From assembly GCA_030674185.1 (NCBI GenBank), contig CM060308.1:40925357-40989356 (forward strand): 64,000 nucleotides of DNA, read 5' to 3'. The position numbers and the translations under genes are program-made. Of the stretch, positions 10,897-21,090 are shown piece after piece. Under the pieces are notes generated by a model. That model was not told where the DNA came from. It did not search any database and saw only the letters and a program-made list of their open reading frames with translations. Position 1 is the first letter of the stretch; every line of letters starts with the position of its first letter. This DNA comes from Monoplex corrugatus. Its lineage: Eukaryota; Mollusca; Gastropoda; Littorinimorpha; Ranellidae.

Positions 10897-13730
10897 CATT
10901 TTTCCGTAATGTGCACACTAGGTTGGTGTGTTTTCTATAAGTGTACACACTACTTTGAAATGAGTTTGTTATCTGTTTCAAAGTCAACTGTTTTTTACAA
11001 GATGTAGTATTTATTAGCATTTGAGCCCCATCTTGGGACTTTGATCAGGTGAAATGTTTTGGTGTGATATTGATTTACCTCTTGTTCTTCTGCGGATTTT
11101 ACTTCTCTTGTAATGAAGGTTATTTTCTTTTCAATAAATATTTTACAAAATAGGACAGCCAGCAAAACAGGTGTACAGTGATTTTCAATACGTAGCTTTA
11201 CCATATTCAGTTTTATGAGACAAAACAACATAGAATGCATTCTTCTCCACCCGCTCCCAACCTCTCCTCCCCCCCTTGTGTTCTTCTAATTTTTGTTGCA
11301 ATCAGATGAGTCATGGTATAAATTTGTTAGTTATGGAAAGCAGCTCTTATCCTACATCTTTGTTATTTATACATTTACTTGTTTCTTCTTTTTATTTTTT
11401 TGTTGTTGTTGTTGTTTTTGTGTGCTAATCTTCTGCTCTTTTCTGTTGGATTCATTCCCACCTTGCTCATTCCGACTCTTCAACACACCACCAGCCAGTC
11501 TCATTCAGTAGAAATCTTATTGGAAGGAAGTTCATGGGAGCAAGCTATAATTATAATAATGATGATGATAATAATAACAAAAATAACAATAATAATGACA
11601 TTTGTAAGGTGCCAGATCTTGATATCAAATCAAAATGCATACTCCCATCATTCACAGAGGCATTCCTTCATAATGACAAATATTCAAGGGTAGGAAACAC
11701 ATGCATACCAGGAGGGGGAGGACAGTAGGGAAGTGGGAAGAAGGTATGGGTTCATAGAGGGGGAAACCACTGCTGGACAAAATGGTTTATCTTTAAGTTA
11801 GATGAAGGAAGACAGTGTATGTTACTGTTGAAAACACAGGGTAAGCTCATTCCAAGTTGTCTAGATCAGACAGAGAAAATAGGCAGTGACTGACTGTGGT
11901 ACATCTGTATTGACCTGTCACTCATGTGCATCATCAAATTCGGTGGTAGCTGCCTCAGCATATGTCACAACAAATGTCCTCCACTTACTCCAATCTCAAC
12001 TTTTATGTGCTAGTTTGTAGACCGTCAAGCCACTGATGTTGGTGATGTTGTTCATATAGGAGGTAGGCAATCTACCTTGATTTGTCTTGGCTGCAACTTT
12101 TCGTTATAAAATTTTTATCATTAGTGTTACATTGGTGTTGTGGGATGCATGGCCAATGTATTTCATTTTCTGCTGTTTTTGGCAAATTTACATTTAGTAG
12201 TTTCCCATTGCTTTCTGGAAGCACCGTGCACATACTGTACAGAGATCCTGACCATTGTTTCCAAAGACATCATCTGCCTGCAACTGTGAAGACAAAAGCT
12301 GGGTCCGTAGATACTTCAGTCACCCTCTGACTTCATCCCTGTTGCCAGGATTTCGCATTTACCTGAGTCTGCTTTTACAGCTAGCATAGCGCCACAGTGA
12401 CATGAAGCCACACTGGGCTTTGCCCAGACCTAGTAGTCCTCTACTTTATCCTACTTTTATCTCCCAGAATGTGTACCTAGTTTTGAGCTTTGAGAGGTGT
12501 ATTGACAAATCACATAAAAATGATGGTCAGCCACCAGAAAAGACTGCACTACCACCAGGTCACTTTGGTTGAGTTCAGCAGTGTCTGTTTTGATCCAGCT
12601 TACTTAGGACACTGTCTGCAGGTGTTCCTTACAGTGACAATAATGGGTCAGTCATGGAACCAGACTAAGTGAGAGACTACATTTTCTGGTGACTTTGGCA
12701 ATGGCTCTTTTTCATAGCTTCCTAACTTTTTCTCTTTGAGACACAATTTTTAAAGGCTAGAATCTTTTTATTTTCCCTTGAGATTGGGCGTGTTATTTCT
12801 TTACAGTGCCTATCCACTGCTGTAAACAAACTCTTGACTATAAAACTATTTTGCCAGTTGCAAAGTCTTGACTTTTTCAGCGCATCTCAGCAAGCATGCT
12901 CTTTTAAATATTTTGCCCTGTTTTACTTATGCAATTAAAAACAAAAACAGCATAGTTAAGACATTTGCTTTGTTAAACTGTTTTCAGTCCAAACACAGTT
13001 TTGTCCTTTATGTTTTCCACAGTAAAGTTAGCTGTTTTAATGTGTTTGAGATTCACAAAAATCTCTTACATGGGTAACTACCAAACTAAGATTAGGAATA
13101 AAAGCAACACTAACAATTACTATGTTTTTGTTGTTATGTAGTGTCTAATCTAAGAATGATGTGTTGTTGATGACCAGCGTCTTACAATGACTCTTCATGA
13201 TGGGGTAGAGAGATCCTGTGACCTGGCAGAAGAAGCTCTTGATTTGCTAGATGCCTGCTTCCCACTTGTCATGGGTAGGTATTTAATGCGCAGTTTAATC
13301 CTTAGATTTCCTCAGTTTGTAGCTGTTGAATAGGCCGATGGAGTCAAAGGAAAACAGTTAATATGCATGTTTTATTGTTCTTTTTTCTTTGTTCTTTTTT
13401 ATGTAGTGTTTTATTGTTGGTCCATGAAGATCGGCTTAACTTAATACAATGAGTTGTGAGGTTTCCATCAACCACCAGTGATTTGTAAAGTGCTCAGAGG
13501 TATAAATATCCCCAAACACATGAGTATAAACTATTTTGTATATATGTCACTGGGGATACAGTCAAGACATGCAGACATAGACGATGACACATCATTTTGT
13601 TCTAACAGTGTAACTGGAGACACAGTCAATATATGCAAACATATGCGATGATACATCAACTTATTTTAACAGTGTACTCTCCCTCACACAACATGCATAT
13701 ACTCACACACACATATATGCAAGTGAACAT

Positions 13731-13794
<64 letters not shown>

Positions 13795-16700
13795 CTGACA
13801 TCAGAATCATTGGAGCATTAGGATGGGTGGCAAACAGGTAAGAATTTTTGTTATGGACTCAGATAGAAATTGGTCTTGAGTCCATGAGAGTCCATGACTT
13901 TATGAACATACAGTTATCCTGCTTGGAAAAAAGAAAACTTTAATCGATTGTTGCTTGTTACATGACTTTACTATTATCAGGTGTGCAGACAGAAACAGAC
14001 CTCACCAAAAGCCTGTCCCAGTCAGATGTCATTATGCTGATAGTGCAGGCGACAGGGCTGGATGACATGTTACCAGTAATTGCTGACTATGCTGCTACTC
14101 TTAACAAAGCTTCCAGAACAAAAATGAAGGTAATGGTCTTTCTCAGTTACGTACATAGTTTTAGCATTATTTAGAAATGGAATGTGTACTGTGCTGACTT
14201 AGGAAATCAGTCACAGGATGAAACAAGGATCTCTGCGCACTCTCTTTCTTTCTTTGTTCAAAACTCAGATGTATGGCTTATTGGATAATGTAATAAGTTC
14301 TTTTATTTTGCAGTGACTCTGATTTTAGATCATATGATAGTACACAGTTCTTTGTGAACTTTGCCCTGAATTCCAATATTTGTTTAGTCTGCATGTTTTT
14401 TTTTTTCTCCGTCCCTGTCTTTTTCTCTGGGTGGAAGGGTGGTGGGAGTAGATGCTGAATGTATCCTAGTAAAAGGAGCAAACTGCTGTGAGGAAAAAAG
14501 AAAGAAGAAAACAAGGAACAGTTTTTATTGTTCATTGTGTTCTTATTGATCAGCAAATGTAATTACCATATCAAACAAAATAGCAGAAGAATTAAACTCA
14601 GAACAAATGTCTTAAGCTCCAAGAAATAACAGGTTACTTTTTTCCTTTCAAATTTCACAGATACAGCTGTCTCTGAGAATAATGTTGCAAACAGCTCAGA
14701 CAATGATTTTAGCATATGTATCTTGTTTGTCTATCACCCCAGCTTGCTTTCTATGACAATAAAAAAAATGTCACCGACATGTTTTTTTTCCATTTGGGTT
14801 GAGTTGTTGCATGTTTTCACCTGTACAGAAAGTACTCTAGAGTTTAATGGAAATTGGTGCTTTTGTGGTTAAGCAGATCATTTTGATCACTTCAGCTGAG
14901 CTGTTTTGGAGCATGACAAAATGTGCAAACATTGCTGATCAATGAATGTTTATGAATATTCATTATTATCATGATTATCGGATTGCTTTTGTTGAAAACA
15001 TCATGTTCACTTTTACTGCCATGATTCATCAAAGGCTGACCCAAGATTTGTGGAAACAAAGTTTAAAAAAATTGTTTAAGATGGTGATTTTTTAAGAGTC
15101 ATTGAATAATTGCTTATAACTAAAATGTCTTGTTCCTGAAAAAATATGTTTATTTGTTTGACTAAGACTTACGTTTGTTCGTTTGACTAAGACTGTGTTT
15201 GTTCATTTGACTAAAACTTGATATTTATTTGTCATGAGAACGCAAAACAGAAATGGCTATAAGATACAGGATGATGACATTAAATGAATATCAGCAAATA
15301 TCAATAACAAACCATGACAATATCTACTACAGAATGAAGAACAATTACTTTGTTTCCAGGCTGTTTTTTTAATTTTGTGTGTGTGTGTGCATGAATGTTT
15401 ACATTTCTGTAGATACACAGGACTGCTTTATGCACATGTATGTGTGCCTGTATATGTACATGTATGTGCATGTATGTTCATTCATGGTTTGTATAGTTTT
15501 GATGAATTTATTCATACAATCCTTTTTAGTTGTACTTCCACACATGCTTCACATTAAACACTGACAAGTGGTATACTTTCTTTCTAACACTTAACATTGT
15601 ACCCTGCTGATATTGACCAGTTTCTCCTTCTTTGACTGCTCCCCCCACCCCACCCTTCCAATGAAGTCTTGACTTTGCAGCTGTACATATGTTCCTTTAG
15701 GTCTTATCTGCTTCAATCACTTCTTTGTAAGAGAGACCCAGCTGTATGTGAGGAATTTTTCTCTGGGTACTCTGGTTTCCTCTTTAGCCTCTTGGCTGTT
15801 GAATTTGGATGTTTGTTTTTTCCTTTTCCAAGGTCAGACTTGATTCATTCCGCTATTTTTTTCCCACTGAATCGACCATCTCTGTATATTTCATGTATCT
15901 GTATACATACTTTCTCTCAAGACAAGACACTAAAATAGTGAATCATGGATTGTTGATTTCCAAAATTTATTTTCCAGTACTTCCAACTCAACCCTCATCA
16001 AGTTAGAACAATTATTATATGGCATAACCATTTTTATGTCATAGAATGCATTAGTCTCCTGTGTTTCTTAGTTACCAGTATATGCATCTGGTATCTTCTC
16101 CTGCCAGACAGTATATTTGGGAAGTTTTCTACTGCATTTTTGTGCTAAGTGTTGTGCATTTATTGCTGTCTTTTTTACATGCTTGACAAAGGCCAGTTGG
16201 CGGAAAATTCACACCTGTCTTCTTTTGTTATATTAAATACATGTACTAATTCTATGCTTTTCTTATTAGAGTTGATAATTTTTACATCAGCTATATCATT
16301 TCCAACAATGGGAATATAAACACACAAAAAGAAGCAAGAAATATGTGAATTTCCAAAATGTTTCTATCCTAGCTGTTTTCATGAATTTATTCTACTGTGT
16401 TCTCATTAGATTTGTAAATATTTTAAAATGTATCTGTAAAGTGTCTCCTGTAAGCATTTCACTTGGATGTAGCTTATTTTGTATTTGGACTAAGCAATTG
16501 TGGTGTGTGATATACATTGTCATGTTGTGCAGGCTGTGATTGTGGTTGGTCATCAAGCTTTATCAGCAGCAGGTATGCTTTGTGTTCTCACCCCTCAGCT
16601 GTCCAGACGCCAAGTCACTGCTGTTGATTTCCCTGTATTCCAAACACTCTCTCAGGTAAGTCTTCATGCTGATGTATTGATCTAGTTTCAGTCTTGTGTG

Positions 16701-17155
16701 GTGGTCATTGTGGTTGTTATTTATTAGTAGTGCAAAAACTTAGTGGGAATCAGTTCATTTTGATGTTCCAATCTTCTTGTTAGTTTGCCTAATTACTGTT
16801 ATGTTCTGATAATCCTCGAAAAGATATCTAGTTAAATTTGTACGATGGTTTTGCCTGATTCATTTTCTGTCTTCAGTTTTTTATTGACTTGGATAATTTC
16901 TTGTGCTTGAATAGGTGAACACAGCTACCCAGATATATAGGAGATAAATTGAATATCAGTATTTCCAAATTGTGGTATTCTACCTTTTTTACTAGCAACA
17001 GAGAAGAGGTGGTTACTTGTTGGCCGAGGCTGTCAGTAAACATGTGTCCTCCTGGTGGTCCGAATTGCAGGTCAGTGTTTTGATTGTTTCTGTGCTTATT
17101 TTTTACTCTTTTGACATAGGAAAGTGAGTGGGATTCAATCTCCTCATGGCTCTGT

Positions 17156-17216
<61 letters not shown>

Positions 17217-17251
17217 ATCTCTCATGGCATCCGTGTAGTTTGTGTGTGAGT

Positions 17252-17309
<58 letters not shown>

Positions 17310-19068
17310 CGCGTGTGTGTGCGCACCTATTGATGAAATATTTCAGCTTAGACTGCAGGGCTGTTTATGGATGGATATTATTTTTCTCCAGATAAGGGCT
17401 ATAGGTCAATTCTTGTCTTGATCATGATTGAAGGCGTTGAAATGAAGTCTGGAAAACAAGAAATTTTGGGTCCTCAGATTGGGCAGGGATTCTTCTACCC
17501 TTACATGTCCCACCCATTATGTCTTGAAAAGTAGTGATTTAGTACTAGTCCTTGAAATGAGATTATGAATTGAGGCCCTGCACTGGGTGTACACTTAGTG
17601 AATATAAAAGAGACACACAACAAAATAGTTATCCCTAGTTAGATTCTGTAGATAAATCCATAATGGGTAAACATATGGTACATATGTATGGTAAAAATAG
17701 ATGGTTACAGCATACAAACTTCTCTGTAAACAAAATGTGTCATCAGAGATTTCAAACTGCCTTTCATCAAGTTCAGAGTTTGGACTTTATGAGGGAGTCA
17801 TCATGCATGCTCAATTCCATACGTGTCCTACCCATCTACTAGTAGTTATCTGGCAGACTTCTTGCGCTAAGAAGTCTTCAAAAAGTTTTTTTTCTAATGA
17901 GGAGAGGAGAATGGAACCTATGAAATACTAAGATTGACTTTGAAAGCTTCTTGTGGACCATGGGGCCATGGCAGCACTTCTCCAGTGGACCCAGTTCTTG
18001 GCTGCTGTCCTCATTTGAGCCATTGCCCAACACTAAGCTGATGCCAGCAGAATGATTGGAGCACTAAGATGGGAAGGGATTGATGCCACCAGAATGATTG
18101 GAGTGTTAAAAAGGGCAGTGAACAGGGCTGGAACAGGCAGTTATTATATGTTGCAGGCTGGGATTTAACTCAAAATGTCAGAGGTGAAGTCCATAGCTAT
18201 ATCAAAACAGCCAGCCAGCCCACAGTCAAACTTCATCCAGTTTAGACCACATGTCTTATCTAGTGAGAAGTTGCTGGCTGGCTATTATGTTTCATGTTTA
18301 TACAAGCATTACTTGTGATCTGGGTCAGAACACCCAAAAATGTGAAACCTCAGGTACAATTTCCTGGCTGTTTATTTATATATGTTAATGACATGGTAGT
18401 TATGGCTGGAAAGGTTTGAGTTGAGATTGGTCTAGTTTCAAGGTCACAATTATTTGTGTATAAATATTCTTGAAAATAAATTAGTAGAGCTTATCCATCT
18501 AATTTTTTTCTCAGTCGCCCATTTTATAGAAGGGCAGATTGAATCAAATTACCTCTTAAAAACTGGGGAGAGAAAGGAAAGTTTAAAATGATTATTTAAG
18601 TATTTGGTTGAATTGATTGAAGTGCTTGCATGTACATGCGCACATGTACACATATCTTCTATTAAGTTAACCTTGGTGGTACATTATAGATTTAGTATGT
18701 AGATTCTTAATTTAGTATGTAGATTGTTAAATTAGTCAACAAGTTAATGATACTGATAAATGTGTGGCTAGATTGTTTAATCAGTTAATCAAATAAATAT
18801 TACTGACACTTGTCTTTACTTTATGTGACAGATGAATGACAATGTGACAAAAGGCAGTAGTTTCCAAAGCATTCCTGGCATGCCTGTTACCTGTTTCTTA
18901 CCTCTACCAAGAGAGATGACATCACCAGATTCTGAACCCATCAGTGGCAGAGAATTAGCAGACTGGGAACACATCAAGTCAGCACTACAAGATGTCAGCG
19001 CTGCTGTAGAGCGTTTGCAACTTACTGAATCACAGCTTGTTAGGTCTGCAGTGTCCTGTCAGTTGTAG
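10639..19068 (+). CDS. Divergent malate-dehydrogenase-like protein, predicted pseudoenzyme (six exons)
   Basis: Joined exons 10639-10749, 13178-13274, 13981-14129, 16533-16655, 16996-17070 and 18832-19068 give 792 nt, 263 residues plus TAG, with all splice phases consistent. The exons track cytosolic MDH in order. The N-terminus [20 protein letters not shown] matches the NAD-binding Rossmann start (MDH1 GAAGQIA..VFGKDQ). Exon 2 aligns without gaps to the 32-residue MDH1 exon and keeps the Asp of LLD(I) that binds NAD ribose. Exon 4 has VIVVG. What is missing matters: the mobile-loop arginines of MDH (PRREGMER), the NPxNT motif, the whole GNHSSTQYPD segment with the catalytic histidine, and the IKARKLSS region. 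It is 263 residues against about 334 for MDH1. Intact frames and splice sites argue for a maintained protein, probably without MDH activity. It could also be a young pseudogene not yet broken. Confidence 0.78.
10833..10894. repeat. (GT)n microsatellite in MDH-like intron 1
   Basis: About 31 GT units. The rest of intron 1 (10750-13177) holds T-rich sequence, a short AAT/GAT run at 11550-11600 and a minus-strand LINE fragment at 11925-12340. Confidence 0.97.
11925..12340 (-). mobile_element. LINE 3' fragment, family B, minus strand
   Basis: Read on the minus strand it shares landmarks with 30530-31300 and 52690-53110: AAATGAAATACAT(T/A)GGC, AACATCACCAACATCA, then a reading like [20 protein letters not shown] at the C-terminus of the reverse-transcriptase ORF. 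It lies inside MDH-like intron 1, antisense to the gene. Several stops make it non-functional. Confidence 0.65.
13178..13274 (+). CDS. MDH-like gene, exon 2
   Basis: 97 nt after acceptor TGACCAG (ends 13177), donor GTAGGT at 13275, entering in phase 0 and leaving in phase 1. Reads [20 protein letters not shown] then [12 protein letters not shown], 32 residues. MDH1 has the same number of residues between its equivalent introns. The Asp at position 8 aligns with the NAD-binding Asp, and D.C.PL near the end is also shared. Confidence 0.8.
13732..13793. repeat. (AC)n microsatellite
   Basis: About 31 units in MDH-like intron 2. It is followed at 13794-13840 by a fragment (GACATCAGAATCATTGGAGC) resembling the SINE-like repeats at 17995-18215 and 54065-54340. 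Confidence 0.95.
13981..14129 (+). CDS. MDH-like gene, exon 3
   Basis: 149 nt from acceptor ATTATCAG to donor GTAATG, entering in phase 1 and leaving in phase 0. It encodes DVIMLIV (MDH1 DVAILVG) followed directly by [23 protein letters not shown]1 has about nine more residues here, the mobile loop with its two substrate-binding arginines, and neither arginine is present. Confidence 0.82.
14130..16532. other. MDH-like intron 3
   Basis: 2.4 kb of AT-rich intron. It contains a short TGACTAAGACTT/TTTGTTCGTTTGA repeat (15160-15225), GT/GTAT-rich sequence at 15377-15480 and a copy of the 2885-3100 repeat at 16145-16262. No additional exon was recognised. Confidence 0.6.
16145..16262 (+). repeat. 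Dispersed repeat, third copy
   Basis: Shares ACAAAGGCCAGTTGGCGGAA, AAATTCACACCTGTCTTCTT and TTGTTATATT with the 2885-3100 and 2207-2420 blocks. Confidence 0.5.
16533..16655 (+). CDS. MDH-like gene, exon 4
   Basis: 41 codons, phase 0 at both ends, acceptor TTGTGCAG and donor GTAAGT. Begins AVIVVG like MDH1 (VIVVGNPANTN), but NPANTN is replaced by HQALSA. An Asp in TAVDFPV may correspond to the catalytic-dyad Asp of LTRLDHNRA; the neighbouring substrate-binding Arg is absent. Confidence 0.82.
16996..17070 (+). CDS. MDH-like gene, exon 5
   Basis: 25 codons, phase 0 at both ends, acceptor TTTTTTACTAG and donor GTCAGT. Reads [20 protein letters not shown] then WSELQ, matching the MDH1 segment VQQRGAA...AAKAICDHVRDIW with an internal deletion. 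Between exons 4 and 5 there are only 340 bp, with no frame resembling the histidine-bearing WGNHSSTQYPD segment, so that segment appears truly lost. Confidence 0.78.
17162..17322. repeat. Two (GT)n arrays separated by a short unique spacer
   Basis: Arrays at 17162-17211 and 17241-17322 are each preceded by a CTCATGGC...GTGTAGTTTGTG segment, so the array and its flank were duplicated together. Located in MDH-like intron 5. Confidence 0.95.
17995..18215 (-). mobile_element. Decayed SINE-like repeat (minus strand)
   Basis: Related to 54065-54340: both have CAGAATGAT(T)GGA.., ATGTTGCAGGCTGGGAT..AACTC and AAGTCCAT(A/G)GCT. In the 54 kb copy the minus strand shows a B-box-like GAGTTCGATCCC, suggesting a tRNA-type head. 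The CCAGAATGATTGGAG segment is repeated within this copy. Confidence 0.5.
18832..19068 (+). CDS. MDH-like gene, exon 6 (terminal)
   Basis: 78 codons plus TAG after acceptor TTATGTGACAG, phase 0. It corresponds to the last MDH1 exon: [17 protein letters not shown] aligns with SYGVPDDLLYSFPV, and the C-terminal helix ([20 protein letters not shown]) with [20 protein letters not shown]. Identity is low. The last codons lie in a 38-bp tandem duplication. No AATAAA or ATTAAA was found within about 400 bp after the stop. Confidence 0.75.
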   Translation: MNDNVTKGSSFQSIPGMPVTCFLPLPREMTSPDSEPISGRELADWEHIKSALQDVSAAVERLQLTESQLVRSAVSCQL

Positions 19069-19118
19069 ATGGATGTTTAAGGTCTGCAGCGTCTTGTCAG
19101 TTGTAGATGGATGTCTTT
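19043..19118 (+). repeat. 38-bp tandem duplication across the MDH-like stop codon
   Basis: Two copies starting GGTCTGCAG at 19043 and 19081, each holding GTCAGTTGTAGATGGATGT. The stop TAG (19066-19068) lies in the first copy and its duplicate in the second, so the duplication leaves the reading frame end unchanged. Confidence 0.93.
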
Positions 19119-19504
19119 GTTACAGACAGTGCAGTTAAAATGTTGTTTGTTTGTTTGTTTTTCCATGCGTCAGAACACTGTTGAATGAAATATCAGTTGA
19201 AGCAGCCAGAAGCTGACTCTTGACACAAGCAGGGGCACTTCAAGAACAAACCAAATGAAAACAATGAACTGGAGAATGTATTGCAATGAACTGGACCATC
19301 TGATTTAAGTATGTTACTTCATCAGATTTGTTAATCAAGAATTAATGGTTAATATTGAAGTAGTATACTGGGCCATATCAGACTGTGTTTTACTGATGAA
19401 TCAACTCATGCAAAATTGAGCATACAGCAGAACAATGCAGATTTATTGAAGGGAAAGGAACTGTTAATGTCACATAGGATCGAACTCTGATACAAAGATC
19501 AACC

Positions 19505-21090
19505 GAGTTGAATCAGTATTTATGTTTTGTTGATTATACCAAGACTTTTGATCAGGTAAGAAGTGAAGAACTGATCAACCAACTGGTAAAGCTTAATATT
19601 AATGGAAATGATATAAGAATAATAAGGAATATGTATTGGGAACAAACAGCAGCAATGAGAGTAGAAAATTATGTAAGTTCTATTCAAAATATTAAGACGG
19701 GTTAGATAAATTTGTTTTCACTTTACAGCAAAACCATCATGAGAAATCTAGATGAAAGTGCTGGTATAAAAGTTGGGAGAAAAATGATAAGCAATCTTTG
19801 TTATGTAGATGTTGGGAGAAAAATGATAAGCAATCTTTGTTATGTAGATGTTGGGAGAAAAATGATAAGCAATCTTTGTTATGCAGATATTGGGAGAAAA
19901 ATGATAAGCAATCTTTGTTATGCAGATATTGGGAGAAAAATGATAAGCAGTCTTTGTTATGCAGATATTGGGAGAAAAATGATAAGCAATCTTTGTTATG
20001 CAGATATTGGGAGAAAAATGATAAGCAGTCTTTGTTATGTAGATGTTGGGAGAAAAATGATAAGCAATCTTTGTTATGCAGATATTGGGAGAAAAATGAT
20101 AAGCAGTCTTTGTTATTAGATGTTGGGAGAAAAATGATAAGCATCTTTGTTATGCAGATATTGGGAGAAAAATGATAAGCAGTCTTTGTTATTCAGATGT
20201 TCAGTTCATATAGTTTATATTCAGATGTTGGGAGAAAAATGATCAGCAATCTTTGTTATGCAGACAACACCATTCTAATTGCAGAAAATGAAAAAGACCT
20301 ACAAAATCTTGTGAACATATAGAAATAGAAAGCAGAAACAAAAGGCTAGATCTAAATATTAAGAAGACTAGGGCTAGAGCTAAATAGTAAGAAGACTGAA
20401 GTCATGGTAGTTAGTAAAAAAAAAAAAAAAAAAAAAATAAAAAACAAAAAAGAAATTCCGTTATTTAGATTCACATCAAATGGCACAACATTGAGACCAA
20501 TTTTTAAGTTCAAATATCTGGGAGCACTCATTTTATCAGACAGCACACACACATTAGAATTATCCTTCAGAATTGGCCAAGTAAAACAGCAATCAAAAAA
20601 ATTAAAAGCAGTCTTACAAACATGCCTATCAACTGACATTAGGAAGATAGATATTCAGTGTTATATGGAACCAAAACTGTTATACGGATGTGAAGCCTGG
20701 ACAATCAACAAGCAAAGTCAGAACAAGATTGGGGCAACTGAAACGTGGTTTTTAAGAAGAATTTCAAGAGTTCTGTGGACAGCAAAGAAAACAAATGAGA
20801 CAGTCTTAAAAGAAGCAAACAAAAATGAACATTAATGAAGAAGATTAGGAAAAGACAAGCAACATATTTAGGACATTTTATGAGGCAAGAGAAATTTGAG
20901 CACTTAGTCACAACAGGAAAGCTAGAGGGAAAAAGAGCACCAGGTAGACTAGGGAGAAAATACTAGAAAGTCTTGCAGAGTGGGTGGGGACAGAAAGGGT
21001 AAGAGATATGCTTGCAGTTACAGAAAATAGATTCATATGGAGGGCCATGATCGCCAATGTCATGCAGCAAGGGGCATAACGATGATGATG
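19505..21090 (+). mobile_element. Decayed LINE reverse transcriptase, family A
   Basis: Recognisable reverse-transcriptase pieces appear in order. Motif A is read as YLCFVDYTKTFDQV, then INGNDIRIIRNMYWEQTA. The RQGC/SP region is lost at a stop near 19705. The YADD region (see array 19772-20262) reads YADN. C-terminal parts follow: FKFKYLGALI, YMEPKLLYGCEAWTINKQSQ and ETWFLRRISRVLWTAKKTNE. A further ORF piece (RKRQATYLGHF, TTGKLEGKRAPG) lies in another frame. The 3' end is a (GAT)n tail at 21080-21100. Frameshifts and stops make it dead. The same family occurs on the minus strand at 48005-48890. Confidence 0.88.
19772..20262 (+). repeat. 39-bp tandem array inside the reverse-transcriptase YADD region, about 12 units
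   Basis: Nine uninterrupted 39-bp units (19772-20122) each encode GRKMIS(N/S)LCY(V/A)D(V/I). Three shorter or broken units follow, up to the last copy that runs into YADNTILIAENEKDL. The unit is exactly 13 codons, so the array stays open on both strands; the 135-residue open frames here are artefacts. Confidence 0.95.

Noticed and set aside
11293..11693. Hydrophobic 72-104 residue frames suggestive of small membrane proteins
   Set aside because: They arise from T-rich intron sequence (poly Phe/Leu) in MDH-like intron 1, with no start context or conservation.
16656..16995. A missed exon carrying the catalytic-histidine segment of the MDH-like protein
   Set aside because: All frames of this 340-bp intron were read; none resembles WGNHSSTQYPD or its flanks between usable splice sites.
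10639..19068. MDH-like locus as a processed (retrocopied) MDH1 pseudogene
   Set aside because: It has introns at MDH1-like positions with intact splice sites, which a retrocopy would lack.
19712..20175. Open frames of 125-135 residues on both strands made of 13-residue repeats
   Set aside because: The 39-bp tandem array is a multiple of three, so frames stay open automatically. The content is reverse-transcriptase motif C, not a repeat protein.
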